NCBI GenBank assembly: GCA_900546575.1
Contig: URDM01000065.1
Span: forward strand, 1 to 16,616
Source: an uncultured Prevotella sp.
GTDB taxonomy: Bacteria > Bacteroidota > Bacteroidia > Bacteroidales > Bacteroidaceae
Reading direction: 5' to 3'
Length of the DNA stretch: 16,616 nucleotides
A model generated the notes under the pieces. The model did not search any database. It worked only from the letters and a program-made list of their open reading frames with translations, and was not told the DNA's origin. Every line of letters starts with the position of its first letter. Positions within the stretch are counted from its first letter, which is position 1. Below are positions 1 to 6,951 of the stretch, piece by piece. The translations under genes were made by a program, and so were the position numbers.

Positions 1-61
1 TGCCCGTACTCGTAAGGGAAAGAAGAAGACTGTTGCTAACAAGAAGAAGGCTACTAAGTAA
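1..61 (+). CDS. rpsM: 30S ribosomal protein S13, C-terminal end (partial)
   Basis: Only the last 19 codons are present; the reading frame starts at base 2 and ends with TAA at 59-61. The encoded tail is ARTRKGKKKTVANKKKATK. This is the basic, lysine-rich C-terminus typical of S13 after its TRTNARTRKG motif, which contacts the head of the small subunit near the P-site tRNA. rpsM directly before rpsK is the conserved order of this operon. The rest of the gene lies outside the window. The identification rests on the tail motif plus synteny and is strong despite the short length. Confidence 0.9.
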   Translation, partial: ARTRKGKKKTVANKKKATK

Positions 62-108
62 AATTTAGTTGAAAGCAAAGTCATGTACTGTCAGTGACTG
101 ACGGGAGG

Positions 109-131
109 ACTTTTAACTTTTAACTTTTAAC
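109..131 (+). repeat. Short tandem repeat, 7-bp unit ACTTTTA, about 3.3 copies
   Basis: Between rpsM and rpsK the unit ACTTTTA runs three times perfectly (109-129) and continues for two bases. It ends about 11 bases before the rpsK start codon, so it forms most of the AT-rich leader there. It may help keep the start region unstructured, or may simply be a slippage-prone tract. No function can be read from sequence alone. Confidence 0.7.
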
Positions 132-142
132 TAAACAAAATT

Positions 143-532
143 ATGGCAAAGAAAACAGCAACATCTAAGAAAAGAAATGTAAAGGTTGACGCTATCGGAC
201 AGCTCCATGTTCACAGCTCGTTCAACAACATTATTGTATCTTTAGCAAATAGCGAGGGACAGGTAATTTCATGGTCATCTGCAGGTAAGATGGGCTTCCG
301 TGGTTCTAAGAAGAACACACCGTACGCAGCCCAGATGGCAGCAGAGGATTGCGGCAAGGTAGCATTCGACCTTGGTCTGCGCAAGGTAAAGGCTTACGTT
401 AAGGGTCCGGGTAACGGACGTGAGTCAGCTATCCGTGGCGTACACAGCTGCGGCATTGAGGTGACAGAAATCGTTGACGTTACACCGCTTCCACACAACG
501 GATGCCGTCCTCCGAAGCGTCGTAAAGTCTAA
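143..532 (+). CDS. rpsK: 30S ribosomal protein S11
   Basis: The 129-residue product is a full-length S11, a platform protein of the small subunit that contacts 16S rRNA near the E site. Recognisable S11 segments include the HSSFNNIIVS stretch near residues 24-33, SAGKMGFRGSKKNTPYAA at about 46-63, and the C-terminal VTPLPHNGCRPPKRRKV block. The N-terminus carries a short lysine-rich extension. The ATG follows an A-rich leader (ACTAAACAAAATT) with no strong Shine-Dalgarno site, as is usual in Bacteroidota. The gene sits 81 bp after rpsM and 78 bp before rpsD, in the conserved alpha-operon order. No anomalies were seen. Confidence 0.98.
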   Translation: MAKKTATSKKRNVKVDAIGQLHVHSSFNNIIVSLANSEGQVISWSSAGKMGFRGSKKNTPYAAQMAAEDCGKVAFDLGLRKVKAYVKGPGNGRESAIRGVHSCGIEVTEIVDVTPLPHNGCRPPKRRKV

Positions 533-610
533 ATTCCGATTGCAGACACTTCATCTTATGTGTCTGCAACTCTTTAAAGATACAAACAACAATTAAGCAT
601 ATTATTTATT

Positions 611-1216
611 ATGGCTAGATATATAGGTCCGAAATCTAAAATTGCACGCCGTTTTGGTGAACCCATCTTCGGCGCTGACAAAGTTTTGTCCAAGAGAAAC
701 TTCCCTCCTGGACAGCATGGCAACAACCGTCGCAGAAAGCAGTCTGAGTACGCTGTCATGTTGGCAGAGAAGCAGAAGGCAAAGTATACATACGGTGTTC
801 TTGAACGTCAGTTCCGCAATATGTTCGAGAAGGCAGCTAAGGCTGATGGTATCACCGGTGAGGTTTTGCTTCAGAATCTTGAAAGCCGTTTGGATAACGT
901 AGTGTTCCGTTTGGGTATTGCTCCTACTCGCGCAGCAGCTCGTCAGCTCGTTGGTCACAAGCACATTGTGGTTGATGGTCAGGTAGTGAATATTCCTTCT
1001 TATTCAGTTAAGCCGGGTCAGGTAATTGGTGTTCGCGAGAAGTCAAAGTCTCTCGAAGTTGTAGAGGCTGCTCTCGCAGGTTATAACCACAGCAAGTATC
1101 CTTGGATTGAGTGGGACCAGAACACTAAGAGCGGTAAGTTCCTCCACAAGCCGGAGCGTGCCGATATCCCCGAGAACATTAAGGAACAGTTAATCGTTGA
1201 GTTGTACTCTAAATAA
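611..1216 (+). CDS. rpsD: 30S ribosomal protein S4
   Basis: The 201-residue product is a full-length S4, a primary 16S rRNA binder that starts assembly of the 5' domain of the small subunit. It opens with MARYIGPKSKIARRFGE and carries the FPPGQHG motif at 31-37. The S4 RNA-binding domain spans roughly residues 92-150 (SRLDNVVFRLG, then RQLVGHKHIVVDG). The protein contains no cysteine, so it is the zinc-free form. In E. coli S4 is the translational repressor of this operon; whether that holds here cannot be seen. The gene ends 11 bp before rpoA, so the two are surely co-transcribed. Confidence 0.98.
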   Translation: MARYIGPKSKIARRFGEPIFGADKVLSKRNFPPGQHGNNRRRKQSEYAVMLAEKQKAKYTYGVLERQFRNMFEKAAKADGITGEVLLQNLESRLDNVVFRLGIAPTRAAARQLVGHKHIVVDGQVVNIPSYSVKPGQVIGVREKSKSLEVVEAALAGYNHSKYPWIEWDQNTKSGKFLHKPERADIPENIKEQLIVELYSK

Positions 1217-1227
1217 TCATTAAATTA

Positions 1228-2220
1228 ATGGCGATATTAGCATTTCAAAAACCTGACAAAGTTGTAATGTTGGATTCTAACGATAAGTTCGGCAAGTTCG
1301 AATTTCGTCCGTTGGAGCCAGGATTCGGTGTTACCATAGGTAACTCCCTGCGCCGCATTCTGCTTTCGTCGCTGGAGGGCTATGCTATCAATACCATCAA
1401 GATTGCTGGTGTTGAACATGAGTTTTCTTCAGTTCCAGGCGTTAAGGAGGATGTAACTAACATTATCTTGAATTTGAAGCAAGTAAGATTCAAGCAAGTA
1501 GTAGAAGAATTCGAGAACGAAAAAGTTAGTATCACCGTTGAGAATTCAACTGAGTTCAAGGCAGGTGATATAGGCAAGTATCTGACTGGATTTGAAGTGT
1601 TAAACCCTGATTTGGTGATTTGTCATTTAGATGTCAAAGCCTCTATGCAGATTGATCTGACTATTAATAAAGGTCGTGGCTATGTTACGGCTGATGAGAA
1701 CAGAGAATACTGCACTGATATCAACGTAATTCCAATCGATTCTATCTACACCCCAATCCGTAATGTAAAGTACGCAGTAGAGCCATATCGTGTCGAGCAG
1801 AAGACCGACTACGATAAACTTGTACTCGAGATCACTACGGACGGTTCCATTCACCCGAAGGACGCACTCAAGGAAGCTGCTAAGATCCTTATTCAGCACT
1901 TCATGCTCTTCAGCGACGAGAAGATTACTCTCGAGAGCCCGGAGCACGAGGGAAATCAGGAGTTTGACGAGGAAGTTCTCCACATGCGTCAGCTTTTGAA
2001 GACCAAGTTGGTCGACATGAACCTCTCAGTTCGTGCGCTTAACTGTCTTAAGGCTGCTGATGTTGAGACACTTGGTGACTTAGTTCAGTATAACAAGACT
2101 GATCTCTTGAAGTTCCGTAACTTTGGTAAGAAATCGCTTTCTGAGCTTGATGATTTGCTCGAGAGTCTGAATCTGTCGTTTGGAACTGACATTACTCAAT
2201 ACAAATTAGATAAAGAATAA
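1228..2220 (+). CDS. rpoA: DNA-directed RNA polymerase subunit alpha
   Basis: The 330-residue product is a complete alpha subunit, the dimeric scaffold on which beta and beta' assemble. The N-terminal dimerisation domain (about 1-235) contains GNSLRRILLSS at 38-48, the signature of the alpha-alpha interface. The C-terminal domain (about 250-325) holds SVRALNCLKAADVETLGDL; R269, N272 and C273 occupy the positions that in E. coli (R265, N268, C269) bind UP-element DNA and activators. So the subunit should be able to contact DNA and regulators. The start codon is the ATG 11 bp after rpsD. rplQ follows after 6 bp, which implies tight co-translation. Confidence 0.98.
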   Translation: MAILAFQKPDKVVMLDSNDKFGKFEFRPLEPGFGVTIGNSLRRILLSSLEGYAINTIKIAGVEHEFSSVPGVKEDVTNIILNLKQVRFKQVVEEFENEKVSITVENSTEFKAGDIGKYLTGFEVLNPDLVICHLDVKASMQIDLTINKGRGYVTADENREYCTDINVIPIDSIYTPIRNVKYAVEPYRVEQKTDYDKLVLEITTDGSIHPKDALKEAAKILIQHFMLFSDEKITLESPEHEGNQEFDEEVLHMRQLLKTKLVDMNLSVRALNCLKAADVETLGDLVQYNKTDLLKFRNFGKKSLSELDDLLESLNLSFGTDITQYKLDKE

Positions 2221-2226
2221 AACAAA

Positions 2227-2697
2227 ATGAGACACAATAAGAAATTCAACCATTTGGGTCGTACTGCATCTCACCGTAACGCTATGCTTGCTAACATGGC
2301 TGTTTCGCTGATTATGCACAAAAGAATCACTACGACTCTCGCTAAGGCAAAGGCCTTGAAGATGTATGTAGAACCGCTGATTACTCGCTGCAAGGATGAT
2401 AGCACAAACTCTCGTCGTGTAGTATTCAGCTATCTTCAGAATAAGTATGCTATCAAGGAGCTCTTTAGCACTGTAGCAGAGAAGGTAGGTGACCGTCCCG
2501 GTGGTTATACTCGCGTTATCAAGCTTGGTACTCGTAAGGGTGACGCTGCTTCTATCGCATTCATCGAACTCGTCGACTTTGATGAGAACATGGTTAAGAC
2601 TGCTAAGGCTGGCAAGAAGACTCGTCGTAGTCGCAAGTCTGCAGAAGCTGTAGAAGCTCCTGCAACAGAGGCTACAGACGAGGCAAAGGCTGAATAA
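2227..2697 (+). CDS. rplQ: 50S ribosomal protein L17
   Basis: The 156-residue product starts with MRHNKKFNHLGRTASHRNAM, the L17 signature, and the L17 fold covers about residues 1-117. It lies near the peptide exit tunnel of the large subunit. The last ~35 residues are a low-complexity tail, first basic (KKTRRSRKS) and then Ala/Glu-rich. This makes it longer than the ~127-residue E. coli protein; extended tails of this kind are usual in Bacteroidota. It is the last gene of the ribosomal operon and is followed by a strong terminator. Confidence 0.97.
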   Translation: MRHNKKFNHLGRTASHRNAMLANMAVSLIMHKRITTTLAKAKALKMYVEPLITRCKDDSTNSRRVVFSYLQNKYAIKELFSTVAEKVGDRPGGYTRVIKLGTRKGDAASIAFIELVDFDENMVKTAKAGKKTRRSRKSAEAVEAPATEATDEAKAE

Positions 2698-2729
2698 TTC
2701 GAATTATCGACTTTATCTCAATAAAAGAG

Positions 2730-2775
2730 GGCTGGTAGGACCGAAGAGTTCTGCCAGCCTTTCTTTTTTGTTTTT
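2730..2775 (+). terminator. Intrinsic terminator of the rpsM-rplQ operon
   Basis: GGCTGGTAG (2730-2738) pairs with CTGCCAGCC (2751-2759) over nine pairs, one of them G:T, around a 12-base loop. A T-rich run (TTTCTTTTTTGTTTTTT) follows immediately. The stem begins 33 bp after rplQ and ends 27 bp before rnhB. It is a textbook rho-independent terminator separating the ribosomal operon from rnhB. The rnhB promoter must then lie in or after it, or rnhB relies on readthrough. Confidence 0.88.
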
Positions 2776-2786
2776 TATTTATTGAT

Positions 2787-3419
2787 ATGAAAAATACAGA
2801 ATGCAAATTTCGTTTACTCCCACATTTTTATACCGATCTTATTGAGGCTGGATGTGACGAAGCTGGACGTGGTTGTTTGGCTGGTAGTGTTTATGCTGCT
2901 GCCGTTATATTGCCTAAGGATTATGACAATCCTTTGCTTAATGATTCCAAGAAGCTTTCAGAGAAGCGTCGTCGTGAGTTGCGTGACCAAATTGTTAGAG
3001 ATGCAGTAGCGTGGGCTGTAGGTGTTGTAACTCCCGAGGAGATAGACAAGATTAATATTCTTAATGCCAGTTTCCTTGCTATGCATCGTGCGCTTGACCA
3101 GCTTAATGTTCGTCCTGAAGCTATTATTGTGGATGGAAATCGATTCAAACCTTATGGCGATGTTCCTTACACTACGATAGTTAAAGGTGACGGAAAGTAT
3201 CAGTCAATTGCAGCTGCGAGTATTCTTGCAAAGACGTTTCGTGATGAGTATATGTATCGATTGGCTGAGGAATATCCTTATTATGATTGGCAAAGCAATA
3301 AAGGATATCCAACAAAGGCTCACCGTGAGGGAATACGATTGCATGGTCCGTCTCCTTATCATCGTATGAGTTACAAATTGACTGGTGCAACTCAGTTGTC
3401 GCTTGATTTCGTCGAATAA
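2787..3419 (+). CDS. rnhB: Ribonuclease HII
   Basis: The 210-residue product is a cytoplasmic RNase HII, which cuts the RNA strand of RNA-DNA hybrids and nicks 5' to single ribonucleotides left in DNA. The active-site motif CDEAGRGCLAG gives D24 and E25. A third acidic ligand is D116 in IIVDGNRF. The fourth is probably D153, in SILAKTFRDEYM. KGDGKYQSIAAAS (133-145) is the usual conserved loop before it. Length and motif order are normal and nothing looks broken. The ATG at 2787 lies just after the terminator T-tract. rnhB marks the end of the housekeeping segment; the glycan locus starts 387 bp further on. Confidence 0.96.
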   Translation: MKNTECKFRLLPHFYTDLIEAGCDEAGRGCLAGSVYAAAVILPKDYDNPLLNDSKKLSEKRRRELRDQIVRDAVAWAVGVVTPEEIDKINILNASFLAMHRALDQLNVRPEAIIVDGNRFKPYGDVPYTTIVKGDGKYQSIAAASILAKTFRDEYMYRLAEEYPYYDWQSNKGYPTKAHREGIRLHGPSPYHRMSYKLTGATQLSLDFVE

Positions 3420-3527
3420 ACGTTTTTCAGGTTTATATGCATAACTCTATTTTGTAATCTTAATCTAAGAGTTTACTTGGAATTTATAATTAAAGTGCAT
3501 AATTGATTTATTTACCTACTCATTTGC

Positions 3528-3567
3528 GGAGGAGGTTGCTTTTGTTCAGCCTCTTCCTGTTTTGTTC
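3528..3567 (+). terminator. Probable terminator after rnhB
   Basis: GGAGGAGGT (3528-3536) pairs with GCCTCTTCC (3549-3557), nine pairs including two G:T wobbles, around a 12-base loop. TGTTTTGTTC follows. The stem is 108 bp past the rnhB stop codon. The T-tract is interrupted by G, so efficiency is uncertain. Confidence 0.55.
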
Positions 3568-3578
3568 TAAAAGTTTCT

Positions 3579-3618
3579 GTTTTAACACTTTATATATACT
3601 TGCTCTATGTGTTAAAAC
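3579..3618. promoter_or_regulatory. Perfect 10-bp inverted repeat, possible operator
   Basis: GTTTTAACAC (3579-3588) and GTGTTAAAAC (3609-3618) are exact reverse complements separated by 20 bases. Arm centres are 30 bp apart, close to three helical turns, which would suit a dimeric DNA-binding protein. It lies 189 bp upstream of the susC1 start and upstream of both -7-like elements. There is no T-tract after the second arm, so it is unlikely to be a terminator. The binding protein is unknown. Confidence 0.45.
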
Positions 3619-3685
3619 TCGATATATGTAGAATTTTGGTACCTTGTCTGTAGATTTGTTGCATATGCTTTATTTATAATTTATA

Positions 3686-3693
3686 TAATTTTG
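3686..3693 (+). promoter_or_regulatory. Candidate -7 element (TAATTTTG) for the susC1 operon
   Basis: TAATTTTG matches the Bacteroidota -7 consensus TAnnTTTG. A TTTG at 3655-3658 could be the -33 element, but the 27-bp spacing is longer than the usual 19-21. It would give a 5' leader of roughly 110 bases before the ATG at 3807. A second match, TACATTTG at 3756-3763, would give a leader of about 40 bases and also lacks a clear -33 box. Choosing between them needs transcript-start data. Confidence 0.35.
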
Positions 3694-3806
3694 CAAATTA
3701 TAAACCCCAAATCTGCATAATGCTTTAATGGCAGGCTAACCTCCTATCTAAATCATACATTTGCAATTTGCTAATAACTATTATATCATTATTTATTTAT
3801 CGATTC

Positions 3807-6800
3807 ATGCACAAAACTTGGTTACTTACATGGGCATTATTGTCTTTGGCCTTGCCGAAACATGCCCTTGCTAGCAATTTGACTGGTGAATCATCGGTCG
3901 TTTTGCAGCAATCCAAAGAGAAGGTCGTGAAGGGTCAGGTTACGGATGATTCCGGACCCGTTATTGGAGCGACAGTGAAAATAAAGGGAACAGCCGTTGG
4001 AGCCATTACCGACTTTGATGGTAATTTCTCATTCAAGGCTCAACCTGGCCAGACTATCGAGGTGTCGTACATTGGTTATGATACGAAGACGATTGTCTAT
4101 AAGGGTGAGTCATTGCTTAAGATTAGGATTAAGGAGAGCGAGAGTCAGAGCCTTGAAGAAGTTCAGGTAATCGCTTATGGTGCTCAGAAGAAGGTTACAG
4201 TTACTGGCGCTTTGACATCCATTGGCAGTGACGAAATCATGAAGTCGCCAGTTGGTAATATGGCCAATGCCCTTTCTGGTAAGGTGCCTGGACTGTCGAG
4301 TGTTCAGGCGAGCGGTCAGCCTGGTTCTGATGGAGCTACGCTGTTTGTTCGTGGCGTAGGTTCGTTGACCACCGGTCTTTCATCGCCTCTTTGTTTGGTA
4401 GACGGTGTTGAGCGTTCGTTCACACAGATTGACCCTAACGAAGTAGAAGACATCACTGTGCTTAAGGATGCTTCCGCAACAGCCGTATTCGGTGTGCGTG
4501 GTGCCAACGGTGTAATCCTTGTTACCACCAAGCGTGGAACTAAGGGTAAAGCAAAGATTTCGTTCTCAACGAGTGCTTCAGTGCAGTTGCCTACCAATAT
4601 CCCCGAATTTGCCAACAGTTATGAATACGCTAACGCCTATAACGCAGCCCAGTTGCGTGATGGAGTAGCTGAGGACAAGCTGATGTTTAGCCCCGAGGTG
4701 ATTGAAAAGTTCCGTACTGGCAGCAATCCTGTGCTTTATCCGAGCGTTAGTTGGACTGACCTTCTTATTAAGAATGCTGCTTTGCAGTCACAGCACAATA
4801 TTAGCGTATCAGGAGGATCTGACCGTGTGCGTTATTTCGCATCACTTGGTATATTTACTCAGGGTGGTTTGTTCGAAATAATGCATGACAACGACAAGGG
4901 TTTCAGTTTCAATCGTTACAACTACCGTATTAATATGGATGTTGACGTGACCAAGACGACAACAATGAAGATTAACCTAGGCGGTTATCTTTCGTCACAG
5001 ACACAGCCCAATTATAACAACGGTTCGTATACCGACATAGCTTACCTTTTCTCTGATATTTACACAGCAGTGCCATTCTCAGGTGCAGGTCTTGTAGATG
5101 GCAAGTGGGTAGTTGCAAGTAAGCAGGTTTTCGGTTCATTTGGAAGTATCAATGATGCCTTGAATACTTATTATGGTAAGGGTTATAATACCAAGACAGG
5201 CAATACCCTTAATTTCGATTTCCAGATAGAACAGAAACTCAATTTCATCACCAAGGGTTTGAAGTTCCATGCCAAGGGAGCTTACAACAGTGGTATTACA
5301 TATACCAAACGTCGTGAAGGCCGTCCGGAGCGTTATGAGCCGTTTATCGGAGTCAATGGAGAGACTTTGTTGAAGAAGACCCAGGAGCGTTCGGCTCTTG
5401 GATTTACTCAGAGCACTGGTATGAGTCGTAACTGGTATCTTGAGGCAGCCTTTAACTACAAGCGTACCTTCGGCAAGCACCATGTATCAGGTCTTGCAAT
5501 GTACAATCAGTCGATGAAGTATTATCCCAGCACCTATCCTGGTATACCGCACGCTGTGGTTGGTCTTGTTGGTCGTGCCACATACGACTATGCTACACGT
5601 TATATGTTTGACTTCAGTATCGGCTACAATGGTTCGGAGAACTTCGCTGAGGGTAAGCGTTTCGGTACATTCCCTGCAGGTTCAATAGGCTGGATTGTCA
5701 GCGAGGAAAAATTCTGGAAGCCGCTCAAGAAGGTAGTAAGTTATTTGAAGTTGCGTGCTTCGTATGGTATTGTAGGTAATGAGAATACCAGCGACGGTTC
5801 ACGTTTCCTCTATCTCCCAAACAGTTATTCTATCAGCAGCGGTTCGACAAGTTTCGGTGAGCTCACCAACAACAGGTTGCCGGGAGCCAAAGAAGCAAAA
5901 GTAGGTAACCCAAATGTGACATGGGAGACATCTGCCAAGCAGAACTATGGTATCGACATCCAGTTCTTTGACAGCCGACTGAAGGTTACTTTCGACCGAT
6001 TCATTGAGCATCGTAAGGACATTCTCATCTCACGTAAGGTCAACCCAGGCTATCTTGCTATTAACCTGCCTATCATCAACCTCGGTAAGGTAGACAATAA
6101 GGGATATGAAGTATCAGTGAAGTGGCAAGACAAGATACGCAACGTACGTTATCACGTAGGTACATCATGGGCTTATGCAAAGAACAAGATTATCTTCCAG
6201 GACGAGATTCCGCAGCCGTATGAGTGGATGCGTTCAACCGGTCGTCCTGTAGGTCAGCAGTTTGGATATATCACCGATGGATTCTTCAGTGATGACGATG
6301 CTGCCAACTATGCCCAGCTTAAGGGGCAGGAGGGGGGCATACCCGACCACGGAGCAGGATTCACTCCGAAACCCGGTGATGTGAAGTACAAGGACCTCAA
6401 TGGTGATGGCAAGATTGATGCCAATGACGTATCGGCTATCGGATATCCAAGCTATCCGTTGCTCAACGGTAACCTGCAGGCGGGCTTCTCGTGGAAGGGC
6501 TTCGACTTCAGCATGACATGGGCAGGTGCGTTCCAGACCTCGCGTATGCTCAGCAACGTCTATCGTCAGCCGTTCGGTCCGATGGGCAACTGGTCGATTA
6601 TGAAGTATATGATAGCTGATGCATGGACTCCCGAGAAGGGCAATGCCTCTACTGCTCCTGCCATATCGCTCACTGGTAGCTCAACCAACAACTATCAGAA
6701 CTCTGACCTCTGGCTGCGTGATGCCTCTTACGTTCGACTGAAGAACATCGAGGTAGGCTACTCGTTCCCTAAGAACATCACTTCGAAACTTCATGTCGGT

Positions 6801-6938
6801 TCGCTCCGTCTTTCGGCATCGGCCTACAACCTGCTTACATTCAGCAAGCTCGATTTTGTAGATCCTGAGACCAATGCTTCCGGACGTACATATCCACTAA
6901 TCAAAATCGTGAACCTCGGATTAAAGGTAGGATTCTAA
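3807..6938 (+). CDS. SusC/RagA-family TonB-dependent outer-membrane transporter (first of two)
   Basis: The 1043-residue product imports oligosaccharides across the outer membrane using TonB energy. I chose the ATG at 3807: it gives a clean signal peptide (MHKTWLLTWALLSLALPKHA, cleavage near LALA/S), whereas the longer frame begins at a TTG (3768) and adds 13 residues. Domains in order: carboxypeptidase-regulatory-like domain (about 39-115, VVKGQVTDDSG...GAITDFDGNFSF); a TonB-box-like stretch near SLEEVQVIAYG; plug domain (about 125-245) with LFVRGVGS, LVDGVERS and TVLKDASATAVFGVRGANGV; then the 22-strand barrel ending in an aromatic residue (LGLKVGF). A calcium-loop-like motif, DLNGDGKIDAND, lies at 863-874. 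susD1 follows 13 bp later, the usual partner order. The substrate cannot be read from sequence. Confidence 0.95.
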   Translation: MHKTWLLTWALLSLALPKHALASNLTGESSVVLQQSKEKVVKGQVTDDSGPVIGATVKIKGTAVGAITDFDGNFSFKAQPGQTIEVSYIGYDTKTIVYKGESLLKIRIKESESQSLEEVQVIAYGAQKKVTVTGALTSIGSDEIMKSPVGNMANALSGKVPGLSSVQASGQPGSDGATLFVRGVGSLTTGLSSPLCLVDGVERSFTQIDPNEVEDITVLKDASATAVFGVRGANGVILVTTKRGTKGKAKISFSTSASVQLPTNIPEFANSYEYANAYNAAQLRDGVAEDKLMFSPEVIEKFRTGSNPVLYPSVSWTDLLIKNAALQSQHNISVSGGSDRVRYFASLGIFTQGGLFEIMHDNDKGFSFNRYNYRINMDVDVTKTTTMKINLGGYLSSQTQPNYNNGSYTDIAYLFSDIYTAVPFSGAGLVDGKWVVASKQVFGSFGSINDALNTYYGKGYNTKTGNTLNFDFQIEQKLNFITKGLKFHAKGAYNSGITYTKRREGRPERYEPFIGVNGETLLKKTQERSALGFTQSTGMSRNWYLEAAFNYKRTFGKHHVSGLAMYNQSMKYYPSTYPGIPHAVVGLVGRATYDYATRYMFDFSIGYNGSENFAEGKRFGTFPAGSIGWIVSEEKFWKPLKKVVSYLKLRASYGIVGNENTSDGSRFLYLPNSYSISSGSTSFGELTNNRLPGAKEAKVGNPNVTWETSAKQNYGIDIQFFDSRLKVTFDRFIEHRKDILISRKVNPGYLAINLPIINLGKVDNKGYEVSVKWQDKIRNVRYHVGTSWAYAKNKIIFQDEIPQPYEWMRSTGRPVGQQFGYITDGFFSDDDAANYAQLKGQEGGIPDHGAGFTPKPGDVKYKDLNGDGKIDANDVSAIGYPSYPLLNGNLQAGFSWKGFDFSMTWAGAFQTSRMLSNVYRQPFGPMGNWSIMKYMIADAWTPEKGNASTAPAISLTGSSTNNYQNSDLWLRDASYVRLKNIEVGYSFPKNITSKLHVGSLRLSASAYNLLTFSKLDFVDPETNASGRTYPLIKIVNLGLKVGF

Positions 6939-6951
6939 AAGTATATTCATT

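Larger units (their letters stand above)
3420..3806 (+). promoter_or_regulatory. Gene-free leader between rnhB and the susC1 operon
   Basis: This AT-rich stretch has no convincing gene. From left to right it holds about 110 bp with nothing recognised, a terminator-like stem (3528-3567), a perfect 10+10 bp inverted repeat (3579-3618), and two TAnnTTTG-type -7 elements (3686-3693 and 3756-3763) upstream of the first susC. A TTG-initiated in-frame extension of susC1 begins at 3768, but I consider it leader. The layout fits a regulated PUL promoter region. Confidence 0.6.

Noticed and set aside
3768..3806. A 13-residue N-terminal extension of susC1 starting at TTG
   Set aside because: The ATG at 3807 gives a standard signal peptide directly; the extension adds a second hydrophobic stretch before it and would overlap a likely promoter or leader.
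3420..3806. Possible small RNA, riboswitch or CRISPR array in the long leader
   Set aside because: No repeated spacer-type units, tRNA-like cloverleaf or known riboswitch core was visible; only the stems and promoter-like boxes listed.
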